A stretch of DNA of 64,000 bases, taken from contig DBFWLO010000014.1 in assembly GCA_048465415.1 (NCBI GenBank), positions 1 through 64,000 of the forward strand, in the 5' to 3' direction. This DNA comes from Scatosoma sp048465415. Its GTDB lineage: Bacteria; Bacillota; Clostridia; Christensenellales; Borkfalkiaceae. The notes under the pieces were generated by a model that was not told the origin of the DNA, did no database searches, and saw only the letters and a program-made list of their open reading frames with translations. The number at the start of each line of letters is the position of its first letter. Within the stretch, counting starts at the first letter, position 1. Shown here in pieces: positions 9,928 to 19,378 of the stretch. The translations under genes were made by a program, and so were the position numbers.

Positions 9928-10976
9928 TTTGCCGTCCCCCAAATTCTGCGTTCCGTCCGCTTTTCCTGCTTTTCCTCATTTGTATTTGTCAGGCGGAATA
10001 ACATGGTGCTGATAAATATACTGACGATAAACAGATATACGCTGGCGGCCGAGGCGATGCCGTACTGCATTTCTCCGCCCGTATCAAACGCCATTTTATA
10101 AATATAGACGGCGATCGTTTCCGTTGCGTTTCTGCCGCCGGACAAGACCGGTCCGCCCGAAAGAAACAGATACGCGATATCAAAGCCCTGTAAGCCACCT
10201 ATCGTAGAGGTGACGATACAATAAACGATAATAGGCTTAATCACAGGCAAAGTGATATGGAAAAACACGTTGCGCTGCGTAGCGCCGTCCAGCTGCGCAG
10301 CTTCATAGACAGAAGGATTGACGCCGAGTATCCCCGCGGAAATCGTGATCATCGTACTTCCGAACCACATCCAGAAGGAAATAAACGCCACAAGCGTACG
10401 CGACGGCCATTCCATGAGGTAGAGATTGGTTTCGGGACCAATGACGCCCATGCGTACGAGAAGCTGCCATATACCGCCGCTGGGCTTTAGGAAAAGCGTA
10501 TAGAACATAACCGCCACAGATGTCGCCGTAATAATATTCGGTAAATAATAAATAACTTTGAACAGCCCTTTGCAGCGCATCTTATACGTCTTACTGGTAA
10601 ACATCGCCGCAAAAAGGAGCGCAAAGCTCAACTGCGGAATAAACGTCATGATAAACATAATAAACGTATTGGCAAAGGCCTGCCAAAAACGCGCCTGATG
10701 CAAAAGATAAGAAAAATTTCCGAATCCGATTAAATCGTAAAAACGATTATATCCCGCGTAATTTGTGAAGCTGAGAAAAATAGAATACACCATCGGAAAA
10801 GCGGAAAACAGCGCATACACGATAAAAAAGGGAAGAATAAACAGTATTCCATAATAATTTACGTTGAATTTAAGCTTTTTTCTTTTGGGCGCGGGAGAAA
10901 AGGGACGGGTTCCGTTTTCCAAAACGCCGCCCTTCCCTTTTCCTTCCGAAGCGGCCGCCGATTTCAATTTATTCAC
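9924..10976 (-). CDS. Carbohydrate ABC transporter permease, MalF type
   Basis: A 350-residue CUT1 permease with a charged cytoplasmic N-terminus of about 40 residues followed by six membrane segments. The EAA motif EAAQLDGATQRNVFF is near residue 240. It starts at GTG 10974-10976, supported by GAGGAG 7 bases upstream; an ATG overlapping by one base is out of frame. It forms the heterodimer with the MalG-type protein and follows the binding-protein gene by 19 bases in the same operon. Confidence 0.9.
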   Translation of the reverse strand: MNKLKSAAASEGKGKGGVLENGTRPFSPAPKRKKLKFNVNYYGILFILPFFIVYALFSAFPMVYSIFLSFTNYAGYNRFYDLIGFGNFSYLLHQARFWQAFANTFIMFIMTFIPQLSFALLFAAMFTSKTYKMRCKGLFKVIYYLPNIITATSVAVMFYTLFLKPSGGIWQLLVRMGVIGPETNLYLMEWPSRTLVAFISFWMWFGSTMITISAGILGVNPSVYEAAQLDGATQRNVFFHITLPVIKPIIVYCIVTSTIGGLQGFDIAYLFLSGGPVLSGGRNATETIAVYIYKMAFDTGGEMQYGIASAASVYLFIVSIFISTMLFRLTNTNEEKQEKRTERRIWGTAK

Positions 10977-10995
10977 ATCGTTCTCCTCGTTCGGT

Positions 10996-12297
10996 TTACG
11001 AAACCGTTATGGTAGTATAAATGCCCTTGATCGAGTTCTTAAATTCCGCGACGCATTTGTCCTTCCCGTGCTGACCTTCGGCATAATACGTCGCCCAACT
11101 TTTGAATTGCCCGTTAATTGTTCCGTCGTACTGCGTAATGATTTTACCGTTGATCTGTTCGGCGGCGTTGCAGAAAATCGAGTACGGATTCTGTCCGCCA
11201 AGGAACTTATTTGTATATGTCGTATCTTCCGCAAGTTCGCGCATTGCGCTTTTACTGTTCATAAAATCGCTGTTTTCTTTCGCCCACGTCTTGAGATAAT
11301 TTTTGTCCGTCGAGAAAAATTTAACAAATTCCTTCGCCTGCTTCTGCATATCCGTGCCTTTTACGACCGCATGAAACGTCCCGCCCTCGAAGAAATTGCT
11401 CGGCCCTTCGCAAATCGCCCAATCCCCGTACGAGGTTTCGCCGGAAGACGCGCTGGTACTGTTTCTTTCCAAATTGGAATAAATGCCCCACGTCGCCTGG
11501 AAATAGCCAAACACTTTCTTTCCCGAAATATCAGAAAACCATGCGCCCGTATTTTCGGCCGTTTCGTTGCTGTAGTCGTTGGTTTTCAACGATCTCGCCG
11601 TTTCCATAAGGCTATCCGTCCCCTCCGTAAGGCTGCCGTCGATCACAAGCTTATTGTCGCCGTCTACCCAGCCCTTTTCTCTGCCGCCGAAAAATACTTT
11701 TGCAATATCCATGTAGGAAGAAAGCACCTTATAGTCTTTTTGTTTCAATGCCTGCGCAGAATCAAGAAACTGCTCCCAGCTGTCGAAATGCTTCTGTATT
11801 TCCGCGGGTTCGTCGGTTCCGAAAACTTCCTTGGCGATACTGCGTCTATAAGCGAATACGCCCGGCGTTACGTTTGTCGCCATCGCGTATAAATGACCGT
11901 CTTCCGCGGTCGCCGCCTCTACCGTATAATCGTACATGTCGGACGTAAATTCTTTAAGCTCGTCGAGGTTTTCCATCAATTTACCGTCTATGTATCTTTT
12001 GAAAGAAGCTCCCTCCAAGGCGACTACATCGGGGAGATTTTTGCCCGTCCGGAGACCGCTGTCCAATTTTGAAAGCATATTGTCCAGCGTCATTACCTCG
12101 ATTTCAATTTTGTACCCCCGTTCTTCTTCGGAAGGGTAAAACCGCTCCACCTGTCTGCGCATCGCTTCGTCAAAACACCAATACACCAACGTATTGTCGC
12201 CCTTACCGCCGCAGGCCGCCCCGGACAATGCTACGGCCCCCAACGTCGCCACTGATAATAACGTCGTCATTATCTTTGCTACTGCCTTTTTCATCAT
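10996..12297 (-). CDS. Extracellular sugar-binding lipoprotein of the ABC importer
   Basis: A 433-residue family 1 solute-binding protein. The signal peptide ends at a lipobox-like SGAAC, so it is anchored outside. It should deliver xylo- or arabinoxylo-oligosaccharides to the two permeases downstream. The start is the first of two consecutive ATG codons (12295-12297), preceded by AGGAGG. It is the first gene after the consensus promoter and twin operators at 12353-12471, so it heads the regulated operon. Confidence 0.9.
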   Translation of the reverse strand: MMKKAVAKIMTTLLSVATLGAVALSGAACGGKGDNTLVYWCFDEAMRRQVERFYPSEEERGYKIEIEVMTLDNMLSKLDSGLRTGKNLPDVVALEGASFKRYIDGKLMENLDELKEFTSDMYDYTVEAATAEDGHLYAMATNVTPGVFAYRRSIAKEVFGTDEPAEIQKHFDSWEQFLDSAQALKQKDYKVLSSYMDIAKVFFGGREKGWVDGDNKLVIDGSLTEGTDSLMETARSLKTNDYSNETAENTGAWFSDISGKKVFGYFQATWGIYSNLERNSTSASSGETSYGDWAICEGPSNFFEGGTFHAVVKGTDMQKQAKEFVKFFSTDKNYLKTWAKENSDFMNSKSAMRELAEDTTYTNKFLGGQNPYSIFCNAAEQINGKIITQYDGTINGQFKSWATYYAEGQHGKDKCVAEFKNSIKGIYTTITVS

Positions 12298-12352
12298 AGA
12301 AACCTCCTTATTTCATTTCCTTTTAAGGAAATAATTAAATATTTTTTGATTA

Positions 12353-12366
12353 GGAAAACGATTACC
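12353..12366. promoter_or_regulatory. LacI-type operator O2 (downstream)
   Basis: GGAAAACGATTACC, a near-palindrome of the form GGnAAnCGnTTnCC centred on CG, typical of LacI/GalR-family and cre-like sites. It is an exact 14-base copy of the site at 12421-12434 and lies 55 bases upstream of the binding-protein start, inside the leader. The adjacent LacI-family gene is the likely binder; CcpA is the alternative. Confidence 0.75.
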
Positions 12367-12370
12367 CTAT

Positions 12371-12415
12371 CTGCCAAAAAAAGTTCCCTGCGTGGGGAAT
12401 TTTTTGAATTGGCAG
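12371..12415 (-). other. Stem-loop between the two operators
   Basis: An inverted repeat CTGCCA (12371-12376) / TGGCAG (12410-12415) encloses A-rich and T-rich arms and a TTCCC / GGGGAA inner stem. It lies in the 5' leader between the two operators. It could be an mRNA-stabilising or attenuating hairpin, or simply a spacer; no function is shown. Confidence 0.4.
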
Positions 12416-12420
12416 CACAG

Positions 12421-12434
12421 GGAAAACGATTACC
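12421..12434. promoter_or_regulatory. LacI-type operator O1 (promoter-proximal)
   Basis: An identical copy of GGAAAACGATTACC. It begins about 9 bases downstream of the -10 box, so it covers the expected transcription start; occupancy should block initiation. Together with the copy 68 bp away (about 6.5 helical turns) it suits a looping dimer-of-dimers or dual-dimer repression. Confidence 0.8.
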
Positions 12435-12442
12435 TTATTTAT

Positions 12443-12471
12443 ATTATAATACCTATGAAAGCATTTGTCAA
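12443..12471 (-). promoter_or_regulatory. SigA promoter of the xylan-utilisation operon
   Basis: Reading leftward: -35 TTGACA at 12466-12471, a 17-base spacer, and -10 TATAAT at 12443-12448. Both hexamers match consensus exactly. The start of transcription is expected near 12436, inside or beside operator O1, with a leader of about 140 bases before the binding-protein gene. Confidence 0.85.
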
Positions 12472-12513
12472 TAGGTTTTTGAAAGTTTTTTCGTCTTTTT
12501 TTATCGGCGCAAT

Positions 12514-13515
12514 TTATAGACGTTTCACGCTTTCACCCTCAAATATCTCTGTTTCCAAGCGCAATACGGCGGGATTTTTCGCTTTTCCTTCTATCCGGTC
12601 AAGCAAAACCTGCGCGCAGGCTCTGCCGAGCGCATTGGCATTCTGCACGATGGTCGTCAGCTGGGGCGAAATCAACCGGCCGATCGAAATACCGTCGAAA
12701 CCGGCGATAGAGATATCGTCGGGTATCGATTTACCGTATCTTTTCAATTCTCTCAAGCCCGCGATCGCGGTAAAGTCATCGGGATACATGACGGCAGTCA
12801 CTTCGCGGCCGCACTGAAACAATAATTCCGTCGCGTGTTTCCCCTCGTCCGCGCTGAAAAAGCCGGAACGAATCACAAATTCCTCATCGGATACCCCCGC
12901 GTCTTTCAGCGCGTCTCGGTATCCGCGGATTCTTTCCCGCGTTATCATGGTATCGGTACCCGCGATAAACGCAATCTTTTTATGTCCCATCGAGAGAAAA
13001 TATTGTGTAAGCTTTTTACTTGCTTCGTAATTTTCACTTTCAATACAGAACGAGTTTTCGTAGGGAATTTCAAAACCCACCATCGGAATTGAACCCGCCG
13101 CAAGTTCTTTTACAGCTTCCGCGTTATAGTCACAGGTTAAACAAAACACGCCGTCCAACCGGAGAGCCTGACAGTGACTGGACAAGCTGCCGTTCCAAGC
13201 TTCCGATTCTTCGGAAATAAGCAAAATTTCGTATTGTTTAGTTTCCATTTCCATACGGAAGGCGTTAAGAATTTCCGCAAAAAGCTCATGGCGAAGCCCG
13301 AGGCTTTTGTCGACAAACAACAGGATTCCTATCATATTCGATTTGCAGTTGACAAGATTGCGTGCCGTTACGTTAGGAATATATCCCAACCTGTCCGCCG
13401 CGGCCATAATTTCTTTTCGCTTTTCTTTACTGATATTTCCGGTATTATTAAATACCTTACTTACCGTCGCGGTTGAGCATTTACATTCTCTGGCGATGTC
13501 GTAAATAGTGATCAT
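12514..13515 (-). CDS. LacI-family transcriptional regulator
   Basis: A 333-residue repressor. Its N-terminal HTH begins ITIYDIARECKCSTATVSKVFN, followed by the hinge and a periplasmic-binding-protein-like sugar-sensing domain. The start is ATG 13513-13515 with AAGGAAA upstream; the longer frame to 13551 lies over the promoter. It precedes the transport operon on the same strand, and the two palindromic operators in between are its probable targets. The inducer is probably a xylan- or arabinan-derived sugar (inference). Confidence 0.9.
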   Translation of the reverse strand: MITIYDIARECKCSTATVSKVFNNTGNISKEKRKEIMAAADRLGYIPNVTARNLVNCKSNMIGILLFVDKSLGLRHELFAEILNAFRMEMETKQYEILLISEESEAWNGSLSSHCQALRLDGVFCLTCDYNAEAVKELAAGSIPMVGFEIPYENSFCIESENYEASKKLTQYFLSMGHKKIAFIAGTDTMITRERIRGYRDALKDAGVSDEEFVIRSGFFSADEGKHATELLFQCGREVTAVMYPDDFTAIAGLRELKRYGKSIPDDISIAGFDGISIGRLISPQLTTIVQNANALGRACAQVLLDRIEGKAKNPAVLRLETEIFEGESVKRL

Positions 13516-13539
13516 GATTAATCGATTTCCTTTTCTTAA

Positions 13540-13568
13540 ATTATATACCAAACCTGACGTTCCGTCAA
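13540..13568 (-). promoter_or_regulatory. Promoter of the LacI-family gene
   Basis: -35 TTGACG (13563-13568), 17-base spacer, -10 TATAAT (13540-13545). The short inverted repeat TGACG-ttc-CGTCA at 13555-13567 overlaps the -35 region and could be a separate operator. The operator sequence of the transport operon does not occur here. Confidence 0.75.
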
Positions 13569-14290
13569 CAATTTGTCTTTACATTTTTTAATTTTACTGA
13601 AAATTTATCGTATGAAGAAAAGCGCAACCCTTTTATGAAATCTCAAAACGTCTGTAACCCCCAGTGAAAAGGGAAAGGCGTCTTGAATTCTTGAGTCTAT
13701 ATATTCTCCCAAAAGTGCTTACCCTCCTTTGAATAGTCTATTTTTAATTTTACGCTCCTTTGGCCTAATCGTACTCTTTCGCCACGTGCAATCGCTTATT
13801 TATTGTAATATTTAAGATAGACTATGCCTTATTCAGCTAATCTTGCCCCCATTTTGTACTTGCGTGTTTTTTCTTGATAGCTTAATCTCTTTTTATATAT
13901 TCAGTATAATACTTTTCTTAAACCCTCAGTTCTTTTTATTTTCTAACAAAAACACCCCATCGGTTGACCAACCTTTGAGGTGCTTTTGATTTTTAGTTAC
14001 AACACTTTTTACTTTTCTGTTAAGAAACTTGCTGATTTTTCGAGTACAAGGGAATAATCTTATCATTTGTAAGTACGTTTTTGAACGCAAATCCTTAGTA
14101 TTATTGCCGTCGTCATCAGACAAAAAATGAATTGCTGTAATTAAAGAAAACATTTTTTGCAATGCCGACGAGTTAATTGAGGAATCTATATACTTTCATT
14201 TCAAGGATAGAATCGCACATTTTATATATTCCCTTTGCATAGATTTTAATTTTTGAAAAGGCCAAATAGTAAAATTTATTAATTTAACTT
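13569..14290. other. AT-rich intergenic region between the xylan locus and the Wadjet operon
   Basis: About 720 bases with no convincing gene. A terminator-like structure lies at about 13950-13990 on the minus strand (GCACC ... GGTTG/CAACC ... GGGTG followed by TTTTT) and may end the jet transcript. A weaker imperfect inverted repeat is at about 13644-13688. The region may mark the left edge of the accessory island. Confidence 0.4.
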
Positions 14291-15529
14291 CTATGCCTTA
14301 AAGCCCAGGAGTTCAATAGACGTTTCATTAAAAACAAGGGATTCTTGTTCCAATTTATATCCATTCTTTAACATAAATTCGATAACGGGATAAAATAACT
14401 GCGCCTCCTGATTTTGAAGCAGCAAAGACAAATGTCGCCTATCATTTTCTGTAAGAGGCGAACAATCGCCTTTATATTTTATCAGTTCTTCCATTCCCAT
14501 CATTAAAGGTATAAAGTTAATGCCTGTTTTACGCTTTAAATGTAAGAATATTTCAAATCCGCCCCAATCGATATCTCCAATGTGATAAAATTTTAACTGC
14601 GGATTAAAAGAATACAACTTTTCTAATAGCTTTCTTTTAACAGAATTGTGATATCCCCCAAGATAAATGATAATGGAGTTTGGTTCATTATAATAATGAA
14701 ACGTTGTAAGATTCTCTATGGTTATAACTCTTTCCTTTTTGACTGAAATAATTTCTATTTTATCAATAGCAGACTCCGAAAAAGAAAAATCTTCCTTTAG
14801 GCAATCCAGATCTACAATCTGTTCGTTAAGCTTAAAGCAAAATCCGTATTTGACGTACACGTACCCTTTGTTTTTTACAAGATAATGCTCCGAACAAAGT
14901 TCTGCAAAACTACCGTATTCTTTTTCATCAAAAGTATTAAATATACGCAACAAACGAGCCGCATTGTTTTCAACTATTTTAGAATCTTTAAACTTTTTTT
15001 TACTAAAATTTCTAAGTAATATTTCTTCTTCATTTTTTTCTATTTCCTCCACTATATCCGATAGTAAAGCAAGCTCATCTATCGTTCTAAATTGCGAACG
15101 ATATGAATGGCCACTTTCAATCAGCCGTTTTACCTCCGATAAATATTTGTAGGCGATAGACGCATCGTCAAGAGTAGAAAGTCTGGCGTTAATAAACGCT
15201 ATTTCTTTCCCGGTAACTTCCCTGCGCGAAGGGCGCTTCAGGGAGTCAAATGCCTTATCGACATTTTCGAGCTTTAAAGTTACTCGCTTTAAAATTTCGC
15301 TTTGCTTATCGTATTCTGCCACCACGAAGCCTTCTTTTGATAAATCGTCAACCGCGTCATGAATTTCCGGGCGGTAATTATAACAGTCCGCACACCAATA
15401 TTTCTCAAAGATCTTTTCTTTGTCCGTGCGCAAGGAAATAGTCCTGGCTTTTGCCGTCGTATCTCTTGATTGAAAACTGTTGTCATACTTATCTAAAAGT
15501 TTATTCAATATTTTTTCCCGATAATTCAT
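14291..15529 (-). CDS. jetD: Wadjet system nuclease subunit JetD (DUF3322/DUF2220, Toprim)
   Basis: 412 residues. The C-terminal half has a topoisomerase VI-A-like Toprim core: an acidic residue in ITIENLTTFH, the strand IIYLGGY, and the metal-binding DID motif in GDIDWGGFEIFLHL (about residues 320-333). JetD is the DNA-cleaving subunit of Wadjet, which extrudes and cuts small circular DNA. The start overlaps the jetC stop as ATGA, so they are coupled. All expected acidic residues are present, so the nuclease should be active. Confidence 0.9.
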   Translation of the reverse strand: MNYREKILNKLLDKYDNSFQSRDTTAKARTISLRTDKEKIFEKYWCADCYNYRPEIHDAVDDLSKEGFVVAEYDKQSEILKRVTLKLENVDKAFDSLKRPSRREVTGKEIAFINARLSTLDDASIAYKYLSEVKRLIESGHSYRSQFRTIDELALLSDIVEEIEKNEEEILLRNFSKKKFKDSKIVENNAARLLRIFNTFDEKEYGSFAELCSEHYLVKNKGYVYVKYGFCFKLNEQIVDLDCLKEDFSFSESAIDKIEIISVKKERVITIENLTTFHYYNEPNSIIIYLGGYHNSVKRKLLEKLYSFNPQLKFYHIGDIDWGGFEIFLHLKRKTGINFIPLMMGMEELIKYKGDCSPLTENDRRHLSLLLQNQEAQLFYPVIEFMLKNGYKLEQESLVFNETSIELLGFKA

Positions 15530-18500
15530 AGATTGTTCCTTATATGTGATTTGGGAATAATACGATCCCTACATTTCACCAGCGCAACCGTAGTATCTAC
15601 ATAAGGCATGATCGTTTTAGCACGAGGAGAAGGAACCGCAATCAACGGCTGAATATCCAGACTCGTAAAATATTGCATCATCGAATCGATATGAGATCCG
15701 TCCATATTATTAAAAGCCTCATCCAACATTACAAGGCATCCCGGCGATTTACGCCCAAAACTGCTATGTATGATTTGATCGAAAGACGCGGCGATAATTA
15801 CGTAGAAAGGAGTTTGTGTCTCACCGCCGCTTTTTTCTCTGTTTATTTTAGAAAAATAGGAGACTTCGCCGCGCTTATTGGTAATTTTTATGTCATAGCT
15901 CATAAACTTACGATAATCCGTAAACTCTCGTATAATTTTATCTTGCTTTTCAGACTGTGTATCCTGTGTCAAAAGCACAAATAAATCTTGCATAAGTTGA
16001 TAATTTTTATCGCTCAGCTGATCCGTAAATAAACTTTTTGTATCGTAATCTTCATCGCTCATAAAGATATTGTAATAGTCGCCAAACTTTTTATCCGTAC
16101 TGCGCTTAATCTCAAATTGATAAATTTCTTCGTCCGCTCCAAAAGGTTTATTCTGCAAAATTTTATTTAATTTATTTATATTATCTTTTTCGTCCTTAAT
16201 ATGTTTTCTGATCTCGGCAATATAAGATTCTTGAAAAGCACAACTTGCAAGTTGTTTGACCTCCTGCAATTTTTCTTGCCACCTTTCTAAATCCCGTAAT
16301 ACAACTTCGTTGTACTCCTGATAAAATACATTTAAGCTGTCCAATTCGGCGTTGGCGTCAAAACCAAACTTTGTTATATACATTGACATAAGAGACGGAA
16401 GATGCGTTTCCACTTTGGCAATCTCGATTTTTAATGCGTCTATTCTATCGGAACACTCTTTTACAGAATACTGATACTCTTCAAAAAAACTTTCTACTTC
16501 CTTCCATAAAGTAACGTCTTGCTCTAAAAGTCTTATAAACGGAGTAATCTGTTCGATGGCTTTTTTTGCCTTTTCTGCCGATTGAATATTATCCTTGATT
16601 GACATATTCAACTGAATTATATTATTCGAGCAATGCTTCTTCTTTTGTTGCGCAGACTCATGCAATTGTTTTTGGACATCGATTTTGGGATCGAGCGTAG
16701 ACGTATTTTTTGTTGCTTCTAAAAGTCTTGCCTTTAAGGTTTTTATATTGCCGAGCACTCTATGGCATTTATCCCATATATTTTCAGTTTGGTAGATGAG
16801 AGAATAATTGCTGTCTTTCGTCTTTCTTCTTAAAGCTTCAAAGTTTGATTTTTTATTAAGTGATATCTCCGTTATTTTTTCGTTTTCCCCGAGTTTTTCG
16901 TTAATACTTTTTAAGCGTATCCGTAAAGACTCCCTGCCGATATATGGAGTAGCGTATACCTCTCTCTTTGTTTGACGCGCCGCTTTGTTTTGATATACCA
17001 TGACGGTTTTCGTAATAGATTTTTCATAACCTTTCAAATCGTCCTCCGACTCTACGCAACTGACGTTGCCCATAAGGTAATTGACATATTTTCTTGCTTC
17101 TTTATTCTCCGTATAGACCTTTTCCGCAAGAGAACCGAAGTTACATTCTACATCTTTGATTTTTGCGTGATTCACTAACCCTATGCCAGAAATTCTTTTT
17201 TCAAATTTATATTTTTCATACAAATTTAAAGCTTTATCGTAAAAACGTTCAGGTACAAACAAGTCAAATCTGCGAGTATTCAAATAACCCTCTACGGCAT
17301 CGCGCCATTCCTCTTGCCCTTCGGATATTTCCAGCATTTCGCATAAAGGCGTAACGCAGACGTCTTCGTTGGTATCCGCTTTTATTCCTGAAACAATCAC
17401 ACTGATTAAAGAAGAAACTTCACTGCTATAAGAGGGTAGCCCCTTTAACAATTTTTCCTTCTCGTCTGTAAGCGATTTTTTATCAACGCTTAATTTTGTT
17501 AAAGAAGTCTCCAACTCATAAATATTTTTATTAATTTTTTCAACTGCAATATCATATAAACGTTTATATTCGGTAAGTGTTTCCAAAAAAGCCGAATGAT
17601 CCTTTGTTTTCAGATATTTTTGGAAATGGATATTTATTTCTAACGCGTCCGCTATTTCGGCTTCAGCTAATATCCATTTGTTGAATTTAGAAACTTTTTC
17701 TTTAATCTCTTCATAGTTTCTATTTTCAACCGTCAATTCATCTTCTATCTGTTTTTTCGCAAGATATGCTTCACAATGCGTTAATGAATATATCGTTTCT
17801 TCGATCGATTTTAATTGAGTTTCATAATCTGTTTCGTTTATTTTTTCTTGTTCGAGATTTTTTCGCAGAACTATTATTTGCTGTTCCGCTTTTTCCACAA
17901 TCTTCTCGTTCTCGCACAATGCTTTTTTGAGCTTATAGCCTTCGAGTAACTGTTTTTCGTTAACCAAAGTCTTGTATTTGTCTCCCCAAAACGTTATTTT
18001 TTCAAGGTCTTGCTTTTTCTCTTTGTCTTGAGATATTTTTATCTGAATTTCATTATAGGCGTGTATATTCTGCCGAATATTTTCGATATTTATATCGCTT
18101 TCCGGCATAAGAAACTTATATACAAAATCACTGACTTCGGAAATCGGCTTGAACGCAATGGCTTTGGGTAAAATATCGTAGTATTTATTATTCAAATCGA
18201 GGATACTGTAAATATTTTTTCTTATCGAACTGCGGGAACTACTTTGATAATCAAGTGCATTTATATGCTCTTTATCAAGTTTTTTCTCCATCGAACGATA
18301 ATTTAGACAAAATCTCTTTCCGTCTTTTTCTGCGTAAAACAACTCGTCGTTTATTTTTCCGTTTACAATATGATAAAAAGATTTTCCGACTTTCAGTTTG
18401 GAATCTTGGATTTCCAAAACGACACCGATAACGAGAGAAGTATTATTTGAATCGTCAAAAAATTCCAAAGCAATATGGGAGATAAGATCGTTGTCGTTAC

Positions 18501-18750
18501 GAAGAAATTCTTTTCCTTCAACGCCGGTTTTTCCTCTCATGTAGGTTACAATAGTTCGTTGTGCATTTTCATTTGCCGCAGAATTAAAGTTATTATCTTC
18601 TCCGCCCGTTAAAAGGAAATAGAGCGCGTCTATCAGCGTCGATTTTCCACACCCATTTTCTCCGGTAATAAGCGTAGCTCCCTTTATTTCTATCGTTTCA
18701 TCGTAAAAGCCGTGCCAGTTAATAAGTTTAATCTTCGTCAATGTTTTCAT
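15526..18750 (-). CDS. jetC: Wadjet SMC-like ATPase JetC (MukB-like)
   Basis: A 1074-residue SMC-type ATPase. Walker A GENGCGKST is near residue 31; two long coiled-coil arms surround a hinge-like centre (about 430-600); the ABC signature KSGGETQ and Walker B CLVMLDEAFNNMD are near the C-terminus. It powers loop extrusion on plasmid DNA. ATG 18748-18750 overlaps jetB by 23 bases. Its MukB/SbcC-like length and intact head motifs indicate a working enzyme. Confidence 0.92.
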   Translation of the reverse strand: MKTLTKIKLINWHGFYDETIEIKGATLITGENGCGKSTLIDALYFLLTGGEDNNFNSAANENAQRTIVTYMRGKTGVEGKEFLRNDNDLISHIALEFFDDSNNTSLVIGVVLEIQDSKLKVGKSFYHIVNGKINDELFYAEKDGKRFCLNYRSMEKKLDKEHINALDYQSSSRSSIRKNIYSILDLNNKYYDILPKAIAFKPISEVSDFVYKFLMPESDINIENIRQNIHAYNEIQIKISQDKEKKQDLEKITFWGDKYKTLVNEKQLLEGYKLKKALCENEKIVEKAEQQIIVLRKNLEQEKINETDYETQLKSIEETIYSLTHCEAYLAKKQIEDELTVENRNYEEIKEKVSKFNKWILAEAEIADALEINIHFQKYLKTKDHSAFLETLTEYKRLYDIAVEKINKNIYELETSLTKLSVDKKSLTDEKEKLLKGLPSYSSEVSSLISVIVSGIKADTNEDVCVTPLCEMLEISEGQEEWRDAVEGYLNTRRFDLFVPERFYDKALNLYEKYKFEKRISGIGLVNHAKIKDVECNFGSLAEKVYTENKEARKYVNYLMGNVSCVESEDDLKGYEKSITKTVMVYQNKAARQTKREVYATPYIGRESLRIRLKSINEKLGENEKITEISLNKKSNFEALRRKTKDSNYSLIYQTENIWDKCHRVLGNIKTLKARLLEATKNTSTLDPKIDVQKQLHESAQQKKKHCSNNIIQLNMSIKDNIQSAEKAKKAIEQITPFIRLLEQDVTLWKEVESFFEEYQYSVKECSDRIDALKIEIAKVETHLPSLMSMYITKFGFDANAELDSLNVFYQEYNEVVLRDLERWQEKLQEVKQLASCAFQESYIAEIRKHIKDEKDNINKLNKILQNKPFGADEEIYQFEIKRSTDKKFGDYYNIFMSDEDYDTKSLFTDQLSDKNYQLMQDLFVLLTQDTQSEKQDKIIREFTDYRKFMSYDIKITNKRGEVSYFSKINREKSGGETQTPFYVIIAASFDQIIHSSFGRKSPGCLVMLDEAFNNMDGSHIDSMMQYFTSLDIQPLIAVPSPRAKTIMPYVDTTVALVKCRDRIIPKSHIRNNL

Positions 18751-19378
18751 CGATATTTTCCCCTGTGTCTTCCGACTCTTTTCTTAATGCGCTTAATCTA
18801 TCCGTAATATTTTCCAATTTATCTTGCTGAACAATAATTTGAATAGCAGGATAAATAAGTATGGGCAAGCTTTCATCTATAGTGGTCGCCGTATAATCAA
18901 TAATTTTATGTTTTCTCAATTTAATAAGGCTTTCTTTATAGGCATTTATTTTTTTCTCCTCTTTAAAAATTTTACTTGTTTTAACTTTTTCAATGATCTC
19001 CTCCAACTTTATAACTACCTTATTGTCAGTTGCGACTTCTCTTCTTTTTATATAATAAAACTGCCGTAAAATGAGAATAATGGCTGTATCGAATTTATAT
19101 AATTTCACTCGATTTCTATTTTCAGTTGTTTTAATATAACAAAGTTCGTTATATCTGTCATTGATAAACTCGTAATCGGTTATTTCAAAATAGGAAGTAA
19201 ATAAAGCGTTATTTTCGCGGGCAAATAAATAATCCGCACGATCCGCCTCTTTATCTTTCACGATAAAGGTTTCGTTCAAAAGTTTACTTACAATTTTTGA
19301 AAACTCTTGCTTATCCGTTTCTGTAAGCATTTTATATTCAGTCGAAAAATTATTCAAAGAAGTTATTTTATCGCTCAT
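18728..19378 (-). CDS. jetB: Wadjet subunit JetB (DUF4194, MukE-like)
   Basis: A 216-residue charged, mostly helical protein in the position and size of the KITE-type subunit JetB. It bridges the kleisin JetA and the SMC heads of JetC. The start overlaps the jetA stop as ATGA; the 3' end overlaps jetC. The C-terminus is very acidic (ENIDENIDED). The call rests on gene order, size and similarity to DUF4194; sequence motifs are weak in this family. Confidence 0.85.
   Translation of the reverse strand: MSDKITSLNNFSTEYKMLTETDKQEFSKIVSKLLNETFIVKDKEADRADYLFARENNALFTSYFEITDYEFINDRYNELCYIKTTENRNRVKLYKFDTAIILILRQFYYIKRREVATDNKVVIKLEEIIEKVKTSKIFKEEKKINAYKESLIKLRKHKIIDYTATTIDESLPILIYPAIQIIVQQDKLENITDRLSALRKESEDTGENIDENIDED

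Noticed and set aside
10864..11892. 342-codon plus-strand frame opposite the sugar-binding protein and permease
   Set aside because: Arg- and Phe-rich shadow translation, crossing two well-supported genes.
13926..14162. 78-codon minus-strand frame in the intergenic region before the jet operon
   Set aside because: It runs through a terminator-like hairpin, has no good ribosome site and no recognisable domain.
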